This document shows, in pieces, positions 8,161 to 17,100 of a stretch of 32,147 nucleotides of DNA. Origin of the DNA: Flaviaesturariibacter aridisoli (lineage in GTDB: Bacteria > Bacteroidota > Bacteroidia > Chitinophagales > Chitinophagaceae). The stretch is taken from assembly GCF_004343705.1 (NCBI RefSeq), contig NZ_SKFH01000021.1, positions 1 through 32,147 on the forward strand. The letters are read 5' to 3'. Numbering within the stretch: the first letter of the stretch is position 1; every line of letters begins with the position of its first letter. The notes beneath the pieces are model-generated. The model did not search any database. It saw nothing but the letters and a program-made list of their open reading frames with translations, and had not been told where the DNA came from. Both the position numbers and the translations under genes were made by a program.

Positions 8161-11100
8161 TCCCCTGTGCCCAGAAGCCGCCTATTTCCGGCGGCCGTAC
8201 TTCCTCTCCAAAAGCCCGCTTTGGGCGTCGTTTGCTCGGCCTGTTCGCCACCCTGCTTGTAGCCGGTGCCGTGCAGGCGCAGACCAACTATTTTTCCAAA
8301 GGATCGGCCACCAGCTTCAGCGACCCGGCGAGCTGGGGCACGAACGCCGACGGTAGCGGCACCGCGCCCGCAAGCGTGTCGAGCGCCGACAATTTCACCA
8401 TCTCCAACAGTACCGCTATGGTGCTGGATGCCAGCGCGTCGGTGCGCCAGCTGACCATTTCGAGCGGCAGTCTGACCGTCAGCAGCAATACGCTTACCGT
8501 CAGCCACGCTACCGGCAACAACAGCACCCTCGCCATTAGCGGCGGTACGCTCAACCTGTCGTCGGGATCCATCCTGGTAAACGGCAATTTTGCGATGAGC
8601 TCGGGCGCGCTGAACCAATCAGGCGGCTCGATCGTACTGGACGGCAACGACAACAATACCGCCGCCAGCTCTGTGCCTGTGTCGACGCACCTGTTCGCCA
8701 TTTCGGGCGGTACGCCTAACTGCACCGCGGGCAGTATCACCATCGTTGACCCGCCGATCAATACGACCGCCCAGGGCTCCGCCCGCGCGGTCAGCATCGG
8801 GCTCGCCGCGAGCAACAACTATTTCTCCGGCACCCACACGTTTATACTGGGTGACGGTGTCAGCACGACGCCCGGCAATACGGACGGCTTCGTCGTGGAA
8901 AACTTCGCTTCCAGCCGCGCGCCCATTCAGAACCTGACGGTCAATGGCGGAAGCGCCACCGGTCGCTGGGGCGCACCTTCGTACGGCAGCTCCTCTTCGT
9001 GGGGCACTTATATTAAAGGAACGCTCACCATTAATAGTGGTTCCGAATTCCGCATCGTACAACTCGCCAGCGCCTCTTCGGGCAACGAGCTGATGATCGG
9101 CTCCATCGTCAACAACGGTACGTTCACCACCGGGCGCAGCGCTACCTCGCCCACTGTGTCGATCGGCGGCCTGACCAGCCTTAGTGGCTATACCCCCTCC
9201 GGGGCTTCGTCGATTTCGGGAACCGGTGTTTACCGCAACCTGACTACCGGCGCAACCGCCGCTTTCAACAACCTTACCTTCAACAATCCCAACGGGATCA
9301 ATTTCGCCGCGGGCTCGCTGGCGCTGGGTGCTCTGACCGGTCACGTGTCGGGTACGCTGACGTTTACGAGCGGCATGGTCAACCTGGGCGGCCAGACCTT
9401 TGTGCTGGGCACATCGCCCAGCTCGGTCGGCACCCTTTCGTACGCTGCCGGCGGCTTCAACAACGGCACGTTCAAACGCTTCCTGACTACCACCACGCTG
9501 GGCGCTTCGTATTCGACAAGCACGCCCACGTTCCCGTTTGTGAACAGCCTCGGGCAGGCACGCCATGTGTACCTGTTCCGCTCGGCCACGCTCGGTGCCG
9601 CCGGCTCCATGAGTGCGAGCTTCACCGAAGTAGCTGGTCTTTCGCCGGCGAGCATTACCGACGGTGCGTATGTTATCGATAACCGTTCCAACACGTCCTG
9701 GTCGTTTGGGAGCGGCGATGGCCTGAGCGCCGGCTCCGCCACGTTTACGATCGGTCTTGCCGGTGAGGGCCTGATGCCGCTGGCCGCCGTGCCGGGTTCG
9801 GCCCCGCGCATCGTACAGTCCGCTTCGGCACTGGGCAACCACCAGGCGGCTACGGGAACCATCCCGGCACCCATTGCCGCACGCACCGGCTTCGCCCTGG
9901 CGTCGCTGACGGGCAATGCACATTACTATGGAATCAATGCCAATGATATCGCGATCTACACGGTTCAAAGCGGTAACTGGGAAGACGGAAGTACCTGGAA
10001 TACGGGCACCGTTCCCACGTCGACCAATGCGGTGCAGATCATGGCCGGCCATACCGTTACCGTAAACGGAACGGCTGCTGCAGTCGCCTCGATGCTGATC
10101 AACAACACGGCCATCGTGAACGTAACCGGTTCTTCACTGACACTCAGCGCACCCGCTGCTTCCGGTGCCGTAGTGACCACCCTCGCGGGCGGTCAGCTCA
10201 ATATCAACGGAGGTTCGGTCAACATCGGCACGCTTGCCGCCGCGACGCGGTATGCCGGCTACCAGAACAACGGTACGCTCACGATCGCTTCCGGTAACCT
10301 GAATATATATGGATACCTGATCAACGCATCGGGTGCCACCTTTACACAAAGCGGTGGTTCGATCAGCGTGGACCAGAACGCGGGTGGGGTAGTTGCCAAC
10401 AGCTACACGGCCGGTGCAGGTCTGCAGTTCCTCAACAACGCTACCAACATTACCATCTCGGGCGGATCGATCACCATCGTGGATCCGAACGCCAATACCT
10501 CGGCCACTGCTGCCTTCCTTTATTCGGGAACGGGCACGGTATACGCGGCCAACAGCCACACGTTCAAGGTGGGCGACGGCGCTTCGACCGATGCGGGCGG
10601 CAACGTAGCCGGCTTCCGCATCACGCCGGGTACTGCTTTCGTGTTCGGCAACCTGGTGATCGATGCACTTGCCGGCGGTACCAACCGTTCGGTGAGCACT
10701 ACAACGACTACCTATGTGCGCAACGACCTTACGGTTACTTCAGGTGAGCTGAGTGCTTCCAGCACACTGGGTGTAGGTGGAAACATCGTCAACAACGGCA
10801 TGCTCACCGTTACCGGCACGCTCAGCTTCGTGTCGCACAGCGGCGGCTCGCCGGTGGCGGGTACCAACGCCCAATCGATCGGCGGCACGGGAACCTTCCG
10901 TAACAACGCTACGACCACGACGGCCTCCGTTGCTTCGCTGACCTTCAACAACAGCAATGCCGGCGGCGTTACGCTCAACGTGCCGCTATCCGTAAGCGGA
11001 ACGCTGACGCTCACCAGCGGCATTGTGAATACTACCAGCAGCAACCTGCTGACGCTGGGTACGGCGACGGCCGGCGGCACGCTTTCGGGTACGCCGAGTG

Positions 11101-14100
11101 CCACCGCCATGGTGAAAGGGCCCTTCGCCCGCACCATCGCCGCGAGCCAGACAAACACGTCGACTTCTTATGTGTTCCCCGTGGGCAAGTCGGGCTACAA
11201 CAACCTCGATATCGTTGGTCCGCAGACCTCCGCTTCGGGCGCGGTGACCATCCAGGCCGAAGTGTTCGACGGCAATGCCGGCGGCACGGCGGGTAACACC
11301 TTTACCTCGCTGAGCACGAGCCGCTACTGGCAGGTGCAGGTGCTGAACGGCGCCTCCAACCTGACCGGTACCTTCGTGCGCCTGAACGATACGCGCGGCG
11401 CCAACACCGGTATTGCTTCGAGCAGCACGCAGTCGGGTGTATACAACCTGGCAGGTGGCGGTCAAACGGTTCAGACGGCCAACTCGATCACGACGGTCGC
11501 CCCGGCTATCCCGGGCAGCAGCCTCGCCGGGTTCTACCTGATGGGCATTACGGCACCGCCGGTGGTAAGCGTTCCCGTTGCCGTCATGGGCGGCGGCGAT
11601 CGTTGTGCCGGATCGGTTCCGCGCAATGTCTCGGTAACCGTTACGCCCGCCGCAGGAGCCATCACTTCAGTGGTGATCACCTACGCGGTGAATGGCGGCA
11701 CGGCGCAAACAGTAGCGATGACCAACGCCGGTGGCAATAACTGGACGGGCACGATTCCTTCCGTTACGCCTTCCAACGGCATCGTTTCCTGGAGCGTTAC
11801 GGCTACGGATGCAAACGGGCTCGTGGTGACGCAAACCGGCAGCACTTATTTCGACAACCCGCTGCTGGGTTACGCGGTATCGGTTGCCGCCAACCCATCC
11901 ACGATCTGCCTCGGTGCTTCCTCGACCCTGACGGCCAGCACGTCGTTCAGCAGCGGACGCCCCGCTGTCTTCGGTGCCGGTGCCACCACGAGCAGCTCGG
12001 GTGCGGCTACACCGTTCTATCATTTTTACGGCGGCACAAAATCGCAATACATCATCCTCGCTTCCGAACTGCAGGCGAAGGGCATTACGGCCACGAACCT
12101 TGCCTCACTGGCATTCGACATCACGTCGGTGGGCACGGCCACGATGAAAGACTTCAGCATCAGCCTCGGTAATACGTCGGCTACGGCAGCTGTGTCCAAC
12201 GCGGCCATCACCAGTGGTCTCACCATGGTGTACAGCAATGCCGCGCAGGCGCTGACCACGGGTGTGAACACCTATAACTTCAGCACGCCTTTCCATTGGG
12301 ACGGCACGTCGAACATCGTCGTATCGGTTGTGTTCAACAACAACAACACGGGCGGTTCTTCCACTACGGTGAAGAGCGACGTAATGAGCTTTACGGCTTC
12401 CATGGATATCATGGGCGACAATATCACCAACACAGCCACGCTGATCGGTGCTACAACTGACGCGCAAACCGGTGGTTCGGCCACGACCAACGGCACCAGC
12501 AGCAACCGTCCGCGCATGACCTTTACCTACGCGGCTCCGCTCGGTTCGGTGTTGTTTGCAGCTTCCGGCTTTGCCGATTACAGCAACGGCAATACCCTCA
12601 CCGTGACGCCGACGGCCACCACCGCTTACCAGGTGATGGGCTTCGAGCTCGCCGACATGGGCGGCTGCTCCACCGCGCTGTCCGCTGCCAGCGCTACCGT
12701 TACCGTGAACCCGCTGCCCGACGCCCCGTCGGCCTCCGGCAGCTCGCAGTGCGGCGCCGCAGTACCCACTGCATCGGTTACTTCCAACAACAGCGGCTTT
12801 GCCACGCATACGTTCAAATGGTACGATGCTGCCAGCGGCGGCAACCTGCTGCAGAACAGCACGTCGGCCACGTACAGCACCGCGATCGGTTCCACCACTA
12901 CGTTCTACGTTGCGGAGGTGAACCCGACCACCGGCTGCGAAAGCGACCGCACGCCCGTAACCGTTACCGTTACCAGCGCTGACCTCATCAACGCATCGCG
13001 TGATGTGACAGACGTTTGTCCGGGCACGACCGTAACGCTGTCGGCCGCACAAGCCGGTTCGAACCAGAACTATACGTACACCTGGACTGCCTCCCCGGCT
13101 AACGGCTCGGGCATCACCGGCTCGGTCACCGGCCAGTCGGTACAGATCCATCCGACGCTGTCGGGTGTTTATACCTACACCGTTACCGGCATCGACGGCA
13201 CCTGCTCGGCGCTCAGCACCGTGAGCGTGACCATCGCTGCCTCGCCGGCCGCACCGCAGATTACGGCTTCGGCCAGCACGGTTTGCGCCGGCAGTGCCGT
13301 GACGCTGACCCCCAACGTAGCCGACTTCCGGGAAACCATGGAAAACTTCCCGCTGACCGGCTATACCGTTGCCGGAGGTACCGCTACACAAAACACGACC
13401 TACCATGCCCAGGGTGCCTCGTCCGTGCTGTTCACGGGCGGCTCGAACGCCAACGCGTCGCTGAGCGGCACCAGCAACATGGACCTGACCTTCTTCAACG
13501 CCGCACAACTGACCTTCCAGCACATTGCAGCGATGGAAGGCCCGACCACGACTTACGACAAGGGCTTCGTGGAATATTCTTCCGACGGCGGCAGCACCTG
13601 GGTTCCCTTCCCGGCTTCGAGTTATGCGGGCAGCGGCACCCTTGTGGGTACCGACGTCAGCTTCTCGACGAAGAGCTATGCGGATTGGATCAGCGTATTT
13701 ACCAGCGCCGACTCCCTGCCGAACAACGGGCTGTGGAAGACGGAGACGATCAACATCCCTGCTGCCGCGCTGACCAGCCAGTTCCGCATCCGCTTCCGTT
13801 ATACTTCGGACGGCAGCGTGAACTATTACGGCTGGCTGATCGACAACGTGCGTATCGTGGCCGGTCCGGCCGTTGCTTCCTACAACTGGAGCACGGGCGC
13901 TACCAGCACCGTTGCTACGCCTTCGATCACGGTGAACCCGCTGACAACAACAACCTACACGGTTTCGGGAACAAACGTGAATGGCTGCACCGGCCCCAAC
14001 GGCTCGATCACCATCACGGTGAACCCGCTGCCTTCGGCCCCGACGGCTACCGGCAGCACGCAGTGCGGTACGCAGGTGCCCACCGCGGCGGTTACTTCCA

Positions 14101-17100
14101 CCAGCGGCCTCGCCACGCCTTCCTTCAAATGGTATGACGCGGCTACCGGTGGCACCCTGCTGCAGAGCAGCACGTCGGCTACGTTCACCTCAACCGTAGC
14201 GGCCACCACGACCTTCTATGTGGCCGAACTCAATAGCAGCACCGGTTGCGAAGGCGAGCGTACGCCCGTGACGATCACGGTCGTGCAGCCGAATGCCGTT
14301 ACGGCCAGCGGCAATGCCAGCATTTGCCTCGGTCTCGGTGCGAACCTGAGCGTTTCGCAAACCGGCACAGAGAATACCTATACCTACAGCTGGTCGGCTT
14401 CGCCTGCCACCGGCTCGGGCATTACCGGTTCGGTTCCGGGTGCTACTCCTTCGGTAGTGCCGACGGCCGCCGGTACGTATACTTACACGGTAACGGCAAC
14501 TGACGGTGGTTGCATTACGACCTCGTCGTTCCAGGTAACGGTAAAGGCCCCGGCTCCCGTTCCTTCGGTTACCGCTTCCGTTACAACTTCCTGCAGCGGC
14601 GCACCTGTTGTGCTCACACCGCAGCAGGCGGGCTTTGCCGACGCATTTGAAGCATCCAGCTTCAACGGCGGCGAGCTGACCCACTTTACGGTGGCCGGTA
14701 GCGGTGCCGCCGCTACCCGCAGCACCCTCTATTTTGCAGAAGGAACTTCCTCCGTGCGCTTTGCCGTAACGGCCAACGACGCTTCGGCCACCATGGCCTC
14801 TTCTTCCAACATCGACATGTCGGGTATGAGCAGCGCCCAGCTGGTCTTCTCGCACCAGGCCCTGATGGAAGGTCCCGGCACTTCTTATGACTTTGGTTTC
14901 GTAGACTACTCGTCGGATGGAGGTGCCACCTGGACGCCGTTCCCGACCACTAGCTACTCCGGCAGCGCTACCCTGATGAACGGTGTAGTGAGCTTCTCCA
15001 CGAAGAGCTACGCCGACTGGATCAGCGCTTTCAGCAGTTCGTCGGCACTTCCGTCGAACACGCTCTGGAAGACCGAGACCCTCAACATTCCGTCTTCAGC
15101 GCTCAGCAGCCAGTTCCGCATCCGCTTCCGTTATACGACGGACGGATCGACCACGTACTATGGCTGGATGATCGACAACGTACGTATCGGCGGTGGCCCC
15201 ACGGTAACGAACTACCTGTGGAGCACGGGCGAATCGACAACGGCCGCCTCCAGCGCGCTGACGGTGAACCCCACGTCGACCACGACCTACTACGTTCAGG
15301 CGGGTGATGCCAGCGGTTGCTACAGCGGCCTGTCGGCAGGCGTGACCGTGAACGTGAACCCGCTGCCTTCGGCCCCGACGGCTTCGGGCAGCACGCAGTG
15401 CGGTACGCAGGTACCCACCGCATCGGTCGCTTCCAACAACAGCGGCTTCGCTACGCATACCTTCAAATGGTACGATGCCGCCAGTGGCGGAAACCTGCTG
15501 CAGAACAGCCCCTCGGCTACCTATGCATCGACCGTTGCTTCGACGACGACTCTTTATGTGGCCGAAGTAAACACGACTACCGGCTGCGAAAGCGACCGCA
15601 CACCCGTGACGATCACGGTGAACCAGCCCGATGCGGTGACGGCTTCCGCCAATGGTCCGATCTGCCTTGGTGCATCGATCAACCTGTCGGCCATCCATTC
15701 GGGATCGGTCAATAACTACACGTACGCCTGGACGGCAGCACCGGCTACGAGCTCCGGTATCACCGGGCCGCAGACGGGTATTACCGCCACGGTTACGCCC
15801 ACAGCAACAGGCACCTTTGCTTACACGATCACTGCTACCGACGCGGGCGCCGGTTGCGCCACCACCAGCACGGTCAACGTGACGGTGAACGCCAACCCGA
15901 CCGTTACCAGTGTAACGTCGAACACCAATTCGGTTTGCCCCAACGGCAGCCTCACCCTGACGGCCACTTCGGTAGCCGTAGCGGCCGGAACGGTAACGGT
16001 AGGAGAGGGCACCCTCACTTCTGCGAGCTCGCAAAGTCCGTTCTACCACCTGTGGGGTGGCCAGAAGCACCAGTCGCTCTTTACCGCCGCCGAACTGCAG
16101 GCCGCCGGTCTGCGTGCCGGCAACATCACCGGTCTTCAGCTCGACATGGTAGCGGGTGGCACCACCTACAATGGTTTTGCCCTCAGCATCGGCAGCACCT
16201 CGCAAACGGCGCTGACCACCACGATGGTCACCGGCCTTTCGACGGTGTACAGCGCGGCTTCGTATACAACGACGGCCAACAGCCTCAACACGATCAACTT
16301 CAGTACGCCCTTTAACTGGGACGGCACCAGCAACCTGGTGGTGCAAATGTGCTGGAGCAATAACAACGGCGGCGGCACCAGCAGCACGGTCCGCTACGAC
16401 AACACGTCGTTCGTATCGGTTGCCTACATCCGCCTGGACAACCAGACGCCTGCGGCCATTTGCAGCAACAACACCGGCAGCGGCACGTTCAGTGCCCGTC
16501 CCAAGATGAATTTCTTCGGACAAGCTTCGGGTGACATCACCGGCAACTACAACTGGATCTGGACACCGGGTAATCTCAGCGGCGCCGTGGTGAATGCCAT
16601 CGCCCCGTCCACCGCCGGCACGGTTACCTATACGGCTACCGCTACCAATGCCACCACGGGCTGTACCGCCTCCGGCACGGTCAATGTGGCGGTTGGTGCC
16701 CCGATCCTGATCGCTACGTCCAGCACGCCTGCGGCGATCTGCGCCGGCGCCAGCGCTTCTATCACAGCCAACGTCACCGGTGGTGGTGCGCCTTATACCT
16801 ACAGCTGGAAAGATGCCGGCAACACGGTACTGGGCACTACGCAGACATTGAGCGTAGCGCCGACTGCCACCGCCGTTTATACGGTTACGGTGACCGACTT
16901 CTGCGGAACACAGGCTTCGCAAACCGTAACGGTTACGGTGAATGCGCTGCCCACTGCCAGCATTTCGCCCGCCGGTCCGACGTCGGTTTGCGCTACGTCG
17001 CAAACACTGACCGCGTCGACGCCCGCTGCTTCGCCCACCTACCAGTGGCAACTCAACGGAACCAACGTAGCCAGCAACGGCACTTCGGTTTCTTACAATG